Shown in pieces: positions 7,838 to 15,878 of a DNA stretch of 38,775 nucleotides. A program made the translations under genes and the position numbers. Below the pieces are notes generated by a model. That model was not told where the DNA came from, did no database searches, and was given only the letters and a program-made list of their open reading frames with translations. The stretch is from the NCBI GenBank assembly GCA_018066225.1, contig JAGHRU010000124.1, positions 1-38,775 of the forward strand. Direction: 5' to 3'. How positions within the stretch are numbered: the first letter of the stretch is position 1; every line of letters begins with the position of its first letter. The DNA is from Candidatus Equimonas enterica (GTDB taxonomy: Bacteria; Bacteroidota; Bacteroidia; Bacteroidales; Bacteroidaceae).

Positions 7838-7879
7838 ACCAACCTGCGCAGACGCGAAAAACTATCTGCGCAGATGGTG
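7838..7879. repeat. 22-bp-period palindrome array, copy 2b
   Basis: Two units, ACCAACCTGCGCAGACGCGA (7838-7857) and AACTATCTGCGCAGATGGTG (7860-7879), have centres 22 bp apart. The second is nearly the same as the perfect palindrome at 22339-22358. It adjoins the susC-operon terminator. Confidence 0.75.
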
Positions 7880-7882
7880 CAC

Positions 7883-7918
7883 AAAAAAGGTAGCCACGCA
7901 CGCGGCATGGCTACCTTT
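7883..7918 (-). terminator. Terminator of the susC-susD-lipoprotein operon
   Basis: A 10-bp stem AAAGGTAGCC/GGCTACCTTT (7886-7895 with 7909-7918) with a 13-nt loop, followed on the minus strand by a T6 run. This is a classic intrinsic terminator about 45 nt after the lipoprotein stop. Confidence 0.85.
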
Positions 7919-7963
7919 GATTGATACGTTACTGATGCGTAGGCGACCTACGCCAGCAGTGAC

Positions 7964-8401
7964 TTACTTCTGTACTGCGTTGAAGGAAATGGAAGGCAGT
8001 GCGCTACCACCCATGTGGAGCTTGCAAGCCGTGCGCTGTGCACCGTCTTGGTAAGCCACATAGAGCACCATTTCCTGACCAAGAGCAGAGTGCTCAGCGT
8101 CGAAGGCAATCTCTGCAACACCATACTTGACGTCGTAGGTCATCACACCATTGGTGCTGACACGGGGCTCTTCGCTGCCGTCCTTGGCAATCATCGTGAA
8201 GGTGCAATCACCATTTTCAGAAGTAGTAAATTCATAGGTATAGTGGTTGGTGTCGGGCGTATATTCCGAAACCCAAGTACCCTGAGGTGCAGTCTGGGGA
8301 TAAACAATCTGACCACCATCCTCATCAAACTGGTCGGTGCAAGATGCGAAAGCGCAACCGACAAGCAGCATGAGCAGGAATGACTTGATATACTGTTTCA
8401 T
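7964..8401 (-). CDS. Small lipoprotein of the SusC/D operon
   Basis: A 145-aa lipoprotein with a lipobox ending FASC (C21), so probably anchored in the outer membrane after processing. The mature part is short, acidic and beta-rich in pattern (TWVSEYTPDTNHYTYEFTTS, MTYDVKYGVAEIAFD). I do not recognise a domain. Its position directly after susD in the same operon suggests a surface accessory (substrate-binding) role comparable to SusE/SusF-type extras, but it is much shorter than those and the role is inference only. Confidence 0.85.
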   Translation of the reverse strand: MKQYIKSFLLMLLVGCAFASCTDQFDEDGGQIVYPQTAPQGTWVSEYTPDTNHYTYEFTTSENGDCTFTMIAKDGSEEPRVSTNGVMTYDVKYGVAEIAFDAEHSALGQEMVLYVAYQDGAQRTACKLHMGGSALPSISFNAVQK

Positions 8402-8430
8402 TGTCTTTACTTATTTAGAGGCGTTAGTGA

Positions 8431-9144
8431 TTAGAAGGTTACGTTCCAGTTACGCTGGTCCTTAATGTTCTCGTTGGCTTGGAGTTCCTGTGTAGGAATT
8501 TCCCACAAGAAGCGCATGTCGTTAGCTTCAGCCTTGAAGCCGAGGCAGCCAGGCTCGTCGTTGAGGAGTTTCACGTTCTTGAACTGCTGCTCCTTCATAC
8601 GCTGCATCGGGTCACCCCAACGCTTGAGGCAGTCGAGACGGAAGCCTTCACCTACGAGTTCACGTACCCACTCGTTCTTCATATCCTGTACGAGTTCAGC
8701 ACCGGTGCTGGTGATCTGATCGCTCTTACGCTCGAGACCACGGGCTGCGCGGAGAGCGTTGAGGTATTCCTTGGCCTTCTCTTCGTCGGGCTGGGCCTTG
8801 AAGAGGCAGGACTCGGCAGCGATGAGGTACATCTCAGCCACGCGGACAGCCTTCACCTGGTTGCAGTTTACGAGGAGGATGTTGCCGCTGGTCTCACCCT
8901 GATAGAGGTACTGAGAGTTGCCGGGGTACTTGTTGAACATCCACACGCGGTCAGCACGGTTGGTAAGTGCCTGCACCGTCACCTGGGTGAAGTACACGTC
9001 CTTACGATAGTCGCGAGCCGAGTAGAGGTCGAGCAAGCCCTGAGAAGGCAGGAAGTAAGGCTCGTAAGCCTTGTCCTTATCAGAGTAGCTGATGAAGACA
9101 GGATTGTAACTACCGCCACGCTCGTAGATAGAGAAGCTGGGCTG
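8431..9144 (-). pseudogene. SusD-like protein, C-terminal part after an in-frame amber codon
   Basis: This frame continues the 9145-9954 gene directly after its TAG codon. It begins QPSFSIYERGG, runs without interruption, and carries typical SusD C-terminal features: VAEMYLIAAESCLFKA (the helix lining the family), ALRAARGLE, VRELVGEGFRLDCLKRWGD and the final tail IKDQRNWNVTF. A possible internal start is TTG at 9036 (LDLYSARDYR), but the piece has no signal peptide of its own. Read through, the whole gene (8431-9954) is 507 codons, the normal SusD length, so this is most likely one gene broken by a single substitution. Confidence 0.75.
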
Positions 9145-9954
9145 CTAGATGATTTCAGAGCCCGTATCGTCGCTCCACATCTTGGAGAAGTTGCTCTCAT
9201 TGTCGATGAGGGGATAAGCGTCGATGAGCACATCGCAGCACTCGATGGCCTTGTCATAGTCCTTGTGGAGCAGACAAGCGCGAGCACGAAGCGCAGTGAG
9301 CAGGTCGAGACCCGGCTCGTCGAGCGTACCTTCGTCGTAGATGAGACTCTCAGCGAGGTCGAGTTCATTGAAGATGTACTCATAGGTCTCCTTCAAAGAA
9401 GCACGAGCAGGCTTCGCGTTGATATCTACGTTCTCTACGATAGGCAGACCGTAAGCCGTAGCGGCTTGCTCTTCGTTCTCGTAGTTCACGCAGTAACGGG
9501 GCAGCATGTTGATGTAAGCATAAGCACGAGCCATGTGGCAAACGCCAACATAGGTCTGCAGATACTCCTTCTCATCTTCATCGGCAGGGATGCGGTCGAT
9601 GTTGTTGAGAATGTAGTTAGCGCTACCGATCAAGCCATAGTTGCTTGCCCAGATGTTGTCACCAGCAAACTGCTGCGTGGTGAAGGTCCACTTATGCTCC
9701 TGGTTGAGAGAAGAAGCATTGAGCGTGATGTTGAAGAGGTCGGCCTGGGCTTCGGTGACGTAGACATTGCTACCACCACTTACGCCACGCAGAGCAGAAA
9801 GCAGACCAATGTAGAAGTTATCAGCATCGGTGACTTTCTCCCAAGCCTCATCCTCGCGGATAGAGCCCACAGGGTTCTGGTCCAGTTCGCAGGAGGTCAA
9901 GGCCAACGCAGCGAAGGAGACACAGAGCATGGTTTTTGTTATAAGTGCTTTCAT
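9145..9954 (-). CDS. SusD/RagB-like lipoprotein, truncated by amber codon
   Basis: SusD proteins are outer-membrane lipoproteins that cap the SusC channel and capture glycans or peptides. This part has a lipobox LTSC (C22) and the tetratricopeptide-rich N-terminal half (YGLIGSANYILNNID, ARAYAYINML, LTALRARACLLHKDYDKAIE). At 9145-9147 it meets TAG, after 269 residues ending GSEII, yet the same frame goes on as good SusD sequence down to 8431. A TGG (Trp) or CAG (Gln) to TAG change would explain it. It follows susC by 20 nt. Unless the stop is suppressed or is a sequence error, the cap would be non-functional. Confidence 0.85.
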   Translation of the reverse strand: MKALITKTMLCVSFAALALTSCELDQNPVGSIREDEAWEKVTDADNFYIGLLSALRGVSGGSNVYVTEAQADLFNITLNASSLNQEHKWTFTTQQFAGDNIWASNYGLIGSANYILNNIDRIPADEDEKEYLQTYVGVCHMARAYAYINMLPRYCVNYENEEQAATAYGLPIVENVDINAKPARASLKETYEYIFNELDLAESLIYDEGTLDEPGLDLLTALRARACLLHKDYDKAIECCDVLIDAYPLIDNESNFSKMWSDDTGSEII

Positions 9955-9974
9955 GGTTGTATCTATTTTTTAAG

Positions 9975-12900
9975 TTAGAAAGTAACCTCAAGACCTACAG
10001 TGAACTGACGGGTTGCAGGATATGCACCGACCGTAATGTTGGAGTCGATTTCGGGGTCAGGACCTGAGAACTTGGTGATAGTAAATACGTTGCGTGCCTG
10101 GAAGTTGAGGCGGACGTTGGAGATGAAGCCAGTAGCTTCCATCCACTGCTTGGGCAGGTCATAACTCAAAGTCAAGTTCTTCAGACGCATGAAGGATGCG
10201 TTGTTGAGCAAGTGAGTATCAAACTGCTGCGTGTAGCTGAAGCCAGGAAGTTTGGCGAGGTCACCGGGCTTCTTCCAGATGTCGAGCATATCAACGTGCT
10301 GATTGACACCGAGGATAGCGTTGTTGTTAGAGGTGAGGAACCAATAACCGTTATCTACCATCCACTTGCCGAGCACGAAGGAGAAGTCGGCATTAAGGGT
10401 GAGACCCTTCCACATTGCGGTGAAGCCGAAACCACCAGTGTGAGGCGGAATGTACTTCTTGCCGGTATCCTGATAGAGTTCGTCGATGAGGATATCGTTC
10501 TTGGTCATGGTCTCGGGGTTGAACTCGTGACCAGCCTTGCCCGTGTAGCCCACCTTGTACCACATAGGAGCACCGTCTTCCTTATCCACACCAGCGTAGA
10601 TAGGCATGTAGTAGGTAAGACCCTTGCCGACCTTATAGTTGAGCAGGCTGGCGTACATAGGCCACTCTTCCATGCCATAGAAGAGCTTGTCGATGCGGTT
10701 CATGTTGTAACCGTAGGTGAAGCGGAAGCCGAGGTAAGCATCCTTCTTCTGGATAGCATCAACATTAAGTTCGATTTCAATACCGCGGTTGGTCATCTCA
10801 CCGATGTTGCGCATCTGTGAGGAGAAACCAGTGGTGTAAGGCACAGGCGTACCAAGGAGCATGTTCTTGGTCTTGCGGCTATACCAGTTGAAGTCCAAGT
10901 GGAACTTATTGAGGAAGCTTACGTTGAAGCCGACGTTGGTCTGAATCTGCTTTTCCCAACCGAGTTCGGTGTTAGCAACCTGTGCATAGCCCCAACCGGG
11001 TGTACGGCTGTTGTTACCACCATAGTAGGTCATACCGATGAGACCGATGTGAGCATAGTTACCAATTTCGGAGTTACCCGTGGTACCTACGCTGAAACGG
11101 AAGCGGAGGTCATCCATCCACTCGATGTCGCGGAAGAAGTCTTCAAGCTTGGCGTTCCACATCACACCACCAGAGAGGAAGATGGCAGAACGGTTGGTCT
11201 TACCGAAACGTGAAGAAGAATAGTCACTAACCGTGTAGTTGAAGCTATAACGGTTCTTCAACGTGTAGTCGATACGACCGAAGAAGGAGAGATACTCATA
11301 CTTGCTGTAGCTCTCGGACGGCATCTGCGGGTCAATACCCTGACCGAGCAGGAAGAAACGATCGTCGGTGATACCCTGTACGCTGGCGCTGAAGCCTTCG
11401 CTGGAAGCCTTGATACCTTCATGACCAAGGAGCAGAGCGAAGTTGTGGTCTTCACCGATGTTGAACTTGTACTCAGCCGTATTGGTGATGGTCCACATAG
11501 AACTGCGGCTGTGGCTTGCAGCCTTGTCACCGCTGTTGGCATTCAACAAGCCAAGAGCATCGGGACGATAACCACTGTTGGACTTGGTGTCGGTAGCATA
11601 GAGGGCGAGCTGCGACTTGATGGTAAGACCCTTGACAGGAGTCAAGGTGATGAAGCCCGTACCCTGATAAATCAAGTTGTAGGAATCGCGAGCCAAGAGG
11701 TCATAGACATACTTGGTGTCGATGTAACCACCAGAGAGGTAGTAGTAAGGATACTGGGTGGTGGGGTCATCAGCCAGTTCTTCGGGGTGGTAGTAAGGAC
11801 TCCAATAAGGCGCGAAGAGCAGCGAAGAGGTAGAAGGAGAATAGGAATTGGCCGTAGCAACGCTGCTATAACCCTCCAGTCGGCGCTCTGCATAAGTTAC
11901 GCTCTGATTGATGCCGAAAGCAAACCAGTCGTTGCACTTGCTGTCGAGGTTGGTGCGCAAGGTGTAACGCTTAATACCAGAGTCGTAGGTCAGACCGTCG
12001 TCCTTCAAGTAAGAAGCAGATACATAGTAACTGGTGTTCTGCGAGCCACCACGGATGCTGAGGTCTGTGGTCTGCATCGGAGCAGCCTTGTCAAACATGT
12101 AGCTCTGCCAGTCGGTGTTGAAGCCAAGGTCCTTATAGGCCTTGTACTGGTCCATCGTGATAATGTCGTTCTCGAGCTGGAACTGGAGCAACTGGTTGGC
12201 GTTCATCACGTCACCAACGGGGTTGGCGAGCTGTGCCCAACCAAACTTCTGGCTGATAGTGATCTGAGCCTTCTCGTCACCCTTGCGACCCTTCTTGGTC
12301 GTAATGTACATGACACCATTGGCTGCACGAGAACCGTAGATAGAGGTAGCACTGGCGTCCTTGAGGACGGTCACGCTCTCAATATCGTTGGAGTTGAGCA
12401 GTGCGAGGGCTGCGCCACCTACGGGAGAGCCATCGACTACAATAAGAGGCGTGTTGTCTGCGGAGAGCGAACCAAGACCACGGACGTTGATGGTAGGCGT
12501 GCTAACATCAGCGACATCACCCGTGGAGCTCAAGATCTGCACACCTGCTACCTGGCCCTGCAATGCATCGGCCACGTTGATAGAAGGCTTACCAGATACT
12601 TTTTCGCCACCGACTTTCTTGACGGAGCCGACAACGGTACCGAGTTTCTGACCCGTACCATAACCGATAACGACTGCCTCTTCGAGGTTGGTTGCATCCT
12701 CTTGCATTACGACACTGACATTACCAGCAACGTCAACCGATGCTGTCTGCATGCCGATGTAGGACACATTTAAGCGTTTGGCGCTGGCGGGAACGGAAGG
12801 AATGGTAAAATTACCTTCGTCGTCAGTCACAGTGACAATCTTCGTGCCGGGAACGCGAACGGTAGCACCGATAACGGGCTGACCATCGGCATCGACCACA

Positions 12901-12983
12901 TGACCTGTCACGTGCTTCTGCGCCATCATCGTACCTGCTCCCATGAGCAAGAACGCTGACAAGAGTACTAACTTTTTGTTCAT
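9975..12983 (-). CDS. SusC/RagA-family TonB-dependent outer-membrane transporter
   Basis: A large TonB-dependent channel that, with its SusD partner, imports oligosaccharides or other nutrients. The 1002-aa protein has a signal peptide (residues 1-21, ending MMAQ), a carboxypeptidase-like domain at about 23-100 (VTGHVVDADGQPVIGATV), the linker motif EEAVVIGYGTGQK, a plug domain (ADALQGQVAGVQI, INVRGLGSL, DNTPLIVVDG, VTVLKDASATSIYGSRAANG) and a long barrel ending in GLEVTF with terminal Phe. The substrate cannot be read from the sequence, because no glycosidase or sensor gene is linked. Two candidate promoters lie upstream, and the adjacent susD is disrupted. Confidence 0.95.
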   Translation of the reverse strand: MNKKLVLLSAFLLMGAGTMMAQKHVTGHVVDADGQPVIGATVRVPGTKIVTVTDDEGNFTIPSVPASAKRLNVSYIGMQTASVDVAGNVSVVMQEDATNLEEAVVIGYGTGQKLGTVVGSVKKVGGEKVSGKPSINVADALQGQVAGVQILSSTGDVADVSTPTINVRGLGSLSADNTPLIVVDGSPVGGAALALLNSNDIESVTVLKDASATSIYGSRAANGVMYITTKKGRKGDEKAQITISQKFGWAQLANPVGDVMNANQLLQFQLENDIITMDQYKAYKDLGFNTDWQSYMFDKAAPMQTTDLSIRGGSQNTSYYVSASYLKDDGLTYDSGIKRYTLRTNLDSKCNDWFAFGINQSVTYAERRLEGYSSVATANSYSPSTSSLLFAPYWSPYYHPEELADDPTTQYPYYYLSGGYIDTKYVYDLLARDSYNLIYQGTGFITLTPVKGLTIKSQLALYATDTKSNSGYRPDALGLLNANSGDKAASHSRSSMWTITNTAEYKFNIGEDHNFALLLGHEGIKASSEGFSASVQGITDDRFFLLGQGIDPQMPSESYSKYEYLSFFGRIDYTLKNRYSFNYTVSDYSSSRFGKTNRSAIFLSGGVMWNAKLEDFFRDIEWMDDLRFRFSVGTTGNSEIGNYAHIGLIGMTYYGGNNSRTPGWGYAQVANTELGWEKQIQTNVGFNVSFLNKFHLDFNWYSRKTKNMLLGTPVPYTTGFSSQMRNIGEMTNRGIEIELNVDAIQKKDAYLGFRFTYGYNMNRIDKLFYGMEEWPMYASLLNYKVGKGLTYYMPIYAGVDKEDGAPMWYKVGYTGKAGHEFNPETMTKNDILIDELYQDTGKKYIPPHTGGFGFTAMWKGLTLNADFSFVLGKWMVDNGYWFLTSNNNAILGVNQHVDMLDIWKKPGDLAKLPGFSYTQQFDTHLLNNASFMRLKNLTLSYDLPKQWMEATGFISNVRLNFQARNVFTITKFSGPDPEIDSNITVGAYPATRQFTVGLEVTF

Positions 12984-13001
12984 TAAGTATAACCTTTTAA
13001 T

Positions 13002-13033
13002 TAAACTTATATCCGTATTTATAATCGGGCAAA
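13002..13033 (-). promoter_or_regulatory. Proximal promoter candidate of susC
   Basis: Minus strand TTTG (13033-13030), 20-bp spacer, TAAGTTTA (13009-13002), which is 7 of 8 to the -7 consensus. It would leave a leader of about 12-15 nt. Confidence 0.5.
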
Positions 13034-13039
13034 TGGAAG

Positions 13040-13081
13040 GGTGCTATTGCAGCACTTTGGGACAAATCGGCGCATAGCACC
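13040..13081 (-). promoter_or_regulatory. Leader hairpin upstream of susC
   Basis: GGTGCTAT (13040-13047) pairs with ATAGCACC (13074-13081) across a 26-nt loop. It lies between the two candidate susC promoters and would be in the leader of transcripts from the distal one. Confidence 0.4.
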
Positions 13082-13140
13082 TACGACCAGCAAAGGGTCT
13101 CAACGGCAGAGCACGATGAGATTGGCTACAATATTTGGGC

Positions 13141-13172
13141 GCAAATTTACACAATTTTTAGAACTCCACAAA
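13141..13172 (-). promoter_or_regulatory. Distal promoter of susC
   Basis: Minus strand TTTG (13172-13169), exactly 19 bp, then TAAATTTG (13149-13142): a full consensus match. The expected start near 13134 would give a leader of about 150 nt. Confidence 0.7.
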
Positions 13173-13230
13173 TTTTTTTTGAGAAAATTAGCACACGCAC
13201 CGCATTTTATGCGCAACAAAGCGTGTAACA

Positions 13231-14532
13231 CTATGCTTTGCCGCTTTGCTCAATGTTTTCGAGGTCGCGGAAACTACGTTGCGAAGTCGGCTTTACATCA
13301 ACGAGTGCCACCACATTCTCATCGTCGATATGCTCCACATCATAGATATAGACATGACGCTGACGACGCTTGGCAATGGTGGTCTTATTGCCTTCACACT
13401 TGGCATAATAGGTATTGCGCCGTTCTTCACGCTTGCGCATCTCATTGATATTGTTGCCCTGGCCGTCAGTGAGCGAGAAGGGAATATCGTCTTCGTACTG
13501 CAACTTAAAGCCCGAAGCGAGAATCGTGACACGCACTTCGTCGGTCAGCGCATCATCATAGGCGATACCATATTTGGTGCCGATGTCCATGTGGAAGCCT
13601 CGCATAAATTCGTCTATCTCGCCCAACTCATCCATACGCAAGGGATAACCCTTCTCGTCGGGCGCAGCATGGATGCACATGAGTATCTTGCGGCTATTGA
13701 AGACATCGTTGTCGTTGAGCAGCGGCGAGTCAAGCGCGCTCTGAATGGCTTTCTTGATGCGATGTTCTCCGCTGGCGATGCCATAACTCATGATGGCCAC
13801 ACCACCATCGCGCAACACGGTATCGACATCGCGGAAGTCCAGATTGATTTTGCCGCGCATATTGATAATCTCCACGATGGAGCGTACAGCGCGCGTCAAG
13901 GAGTCGTCGGCACAGCGGAAAGCATTGCGCAGCGTAAACTCATTGTAGAGTTGGCGCAGTCTTTCGTTATTGACCACGAGCAGCGCATCAACATACTTCT
14001 TCATCGTCTCCACGCCGTCGAGTGCTTTGTCGATACGCGGACGCATCTCAAAGAGGAAGGGAATGGTGACAATGCCAATGGTGAGGATGCCACGCGCCTT
14101 GGCTTCACGGGCGATGATAGGGGCAACGCCTGTACCAGTGCCGCCACCCATACCCGTAGTGACAAACACCATCTTGGTGCCGTCGTCGAGGGCACGATGT
14201 ATCTTGTCGATATTCTCCTCGGCATATTGTCTGGCGAGGTCGGGATTGCCTCCTGCTCCCAGTCCCGGCCCGAGTTGCAGCCGATCCGTGACAGGACTGT
14301 CTTCGAGGGCCTTCTGATCGGTGTTGCACACCATGAGGCGCACACCTTCTATCTGCTCCCGGTACATATTGGCGACAGCATTGTTGCCGCCACCACCTAC
14401 ACCGATGACTTTGATGATAGAATTACTATGATTCTTCATCGAAATAAGTGCCTCATTGAGTTCGGGCTGCTTGGCACCGGTCGGCATTTCGATGAGAAAA
14501 TCGTTGGAAGGTAAGATGGGGGCAATGGACAT
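13231..14532 (-). CDS. FtsZ-like tubulin GTPase, second copy
   Basis: A complete second FtsZ, 433 aa, directly downstream of the first ftsZ (55-nt gap). It keeps the nucleotide loop GVGGGGNNAV, the tubulin signature MGGGTGTG, and the T7 loop NLDFRDVD whose acidic residues complete GTP hydrolysis in the neighbouring subunit, so it should be able to bind GTP and polymerise. It shares the same C-terminal tail design as copy one (ERRNTYY..., then VYIYDVEHIDDENVVALVDVKPTSQR). It differs in a longer N-terminus (MSIAPILPSNDFLIEMPTGAKQ) and in many surface positions. A role as modulator of, or partner to, the main ring is possible but is inference. Confidence 0.92.
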   Translation of the reverse strand: MSIAPILPSNDFLIEMPTGAKQPELNEALISMKNHSNSIIKVIGVGGGGNNAVANMYREQIEGVRLMVCNTDQKALEDSPVTDRLQLGPGLGAGGNPDLARQYAEENIDKIHRALDDGTKMVFVTTGMGGGTGTGVAPIIAREAKARGILTIGIVTIPFLFEMRPRIDKALDGVETMKKYVDALLVVNNERLRQLYNEFTLRNAFRCADDSLTRAVRSIVEIINMRGKINLDFRDVDTVLRDGGVAIMSYGIASGEHRIKKAIQSALDSPLLNDNDVFNSRKILMCIHAAPDEKGYPLRMDELGEIDEFMRGFHMDIGTKYGIAYDDALTDEVRVTILASGFKLQYEDDIPFSLTDGQGNNINEMRKREERRNTYYAKCEGNKTTIAKRRQRHVYIYDVEHIDDENVVALVDVKPTSQRSFRDLENIEQSGKA

Positions 14533-14587
14533 ATATTATATATAGGTATAGGGAATAAGAAAGGTGAGAAGGAGTGCAGGCACGCGG

Positions 14588-15862
14588 CTATTTCACACGG
14601 CTCTGACTCTTAATCTCGTTGTAAGTGGCTTTGTTTCGCTTCGAAGTAGGCTCGACCTCCACGATAGAGATGAGTTCTTCGTTGTCCAGATCTTCGCTCT
14701 CGAAGATGAAAATCTTGTGATTCTTGTAGGTGCGGCCTTTAAGGTCGATATTGCCGTAGTAAGTGGTACGACGCTCGTCGAGTTCTTCAAGACGTTCCGC
14801 CTCGGCTTTGCGCGAAGCTTCGTCGTTGCCGTCAAGGTGCTCCTGCATCCCAGCCACGGTATGTATGCCAAAGCCCGTGGCGAGTATCGTTATCTTGATC
14901 TGCTTACCCAACGTGGGGTCGATGGCAAGACCAAACTTGGTATCGACATCATCGCGGAACTTGGCCATAAACTCGTGCACCTCGTTCATCTCTTCCATCG
15001 TCATCTCGCTGGGTACGTCCTCGTTGTCGTCGGCGCAGAAGGTGATGGCCAGCACCAGTTTCTTGGACTTGTAGATATCGTTGTTGTTGAGCAGCGGAGA
15101 GTGAAGCGCGTTTTCGATGGCTTTTGTCACACGGTTTTCGCCTTCACCGTAACCCGTGGACATAATGGCCACACCACCGTCTTTGAGCACAGTGCTCACA
15201 TCGCGGAAGTCGAGGTTGATGATGCCGTGCATCGTGATGATTTCGGCGATGGAACGAGCGGCGACGCTCAGCGTATCGTCGGCCTTGTCAAAGGCGTCGC
15301 GAATGGTGAGATTGGGGTATATCTCGCGCAAGCGTTCGTTGTTGATGACGAGCAAAGCATCTACTTCCTTGGCGATGGCTTCCACACCATCGAGAGCCTG
15401 ATCTATCTTCTTATTGCCCTCAAACTTAAAGGGGATGGTGACGATGCCCACTGTCAGTATGCCTTTCTCGCGGGCTTCGTGAGCGATGACAGGCGCAGCA
15501 CCCGTACCTGTACCGCCACCCATACCTGCGGTAATAAAGACCATCTTGGTGCTGTCGTCGAGGATGCCGCGTATGCCCTCTATGGTTTCTTCGGCCGCCT
15601 CACGCGCCTTGGCAGGACGATTGCCAGCACCCAAGCCTTCCTTACCCAACTGCGAGCGCACGGGCACGGGAGAGTCGGCAAGTGCCTTGGAGTCGGTGTT
15701 GCAGACCACGAAGTTCACATCGTGCATCCCTTGATTGAACATGTGATTGACGGCATTGCCGCCGCCACCACCGACACCGATGACTTTGATGATGCTGGGG
15801 GTCGTCTGGGGCACGCCCATATCGATGAGGCTGCTATTGGTATTATCGTTGAGATTTAACAT
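14588..15862 (-). CDS. ftsZ: Cell division protein FtsZ
   Basis: The tubulin-like GTPase that forms the division ring. The 424-aa protein has GVGGGGGNAVNHM, the signature MGGGTGTGAAP, IPFKFEG, and the T7 loop NLDFRDVS. The tail ends IFIFESEDLDNEELISIVEV and EPTSKRNKATYNEI, without the classic DIPAFLR-type FtsA/ZipA-binding peptide of Proteobacteria, which seems usual for this phylum (from memory). It follows ftsA after 16 nt, so it is the more orthodox of the two copies by position and sequence. Confidence 0.96.
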   Translation of the reverse strand: MLNLNDNTNSSLIDMGVPQTTPSIIKVIGVGGGGGNAVNHMFNQGMHDVNFVVCNTDSKALADSPVPVRSQLGKEGLGAGNRPAKAREAAEETIEGIRGILDDSTKMVFITAGMGGGTGTGAAPVIAHEAREKGILTVGIVTIPFKFEGNKKIDQALDGVEAIAKEVDALLVINNERLREIYPNLTIRDAFDKADDTLSVAARSIAEIITMHGIINLDFRDVSTVLKDGGVAIMSTGYGEGENRVTKAIENALHSPLLNNNDIYKSKKLVLAITFCADDNEDVPSEMTMEEMNEVHEFMAKFRDDVDTKFGLAIDPTLGKQIKITILATGFGIHTVAGMQEHLDGNDEASRKAEAERLEELDERRTTYYGNIDLKGRTYKNHKIFIFESEDLDNEELISIVEVEPTSKRNKATYNEIKSQSRVK

Positions 15863-15878
15863 GCTGCTTATATATTAG

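Larger units (their letters stand above)
7230..7963. other. Repeat-rich gene-free region
   Basis: About 730 bp with no credible gene. Open frames on both strands are rich in Arg, His and Pro and start or stop within repeats. The region contains the 18-bp sequence shared with 34001-34018, two 22-bp-period arrays (7424-7554, 7838-7879) and the terminator of the susC operon (7883-7918). In 7555-7837 I see only loosely repetitive GC-rich sequence. Confidence 0.7.

Noticed and set aside
7169-8054. Plus-strand frames of 251 and 138 codons in the 7.2-8.0 kb gap.
   Set aside because: They start or end in promoter, repeat or coding sequence of other genes and give low-complexity Arg/His/Pro-rich products.
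9145-9147. Reassignment of TAG to glutamine as an explanation for the susD stop.
   Set aside because: Other genes in the window (for example sufS and murC) end in TAG with proper protein ends, so TAG acts as a stop.
12984-13230. A tRNA or small RNA gene in the gap before susC.
   Set aside because: No cloverleaf or known RNA fold could be drawn; only promoter elements and one hairpin are supported.
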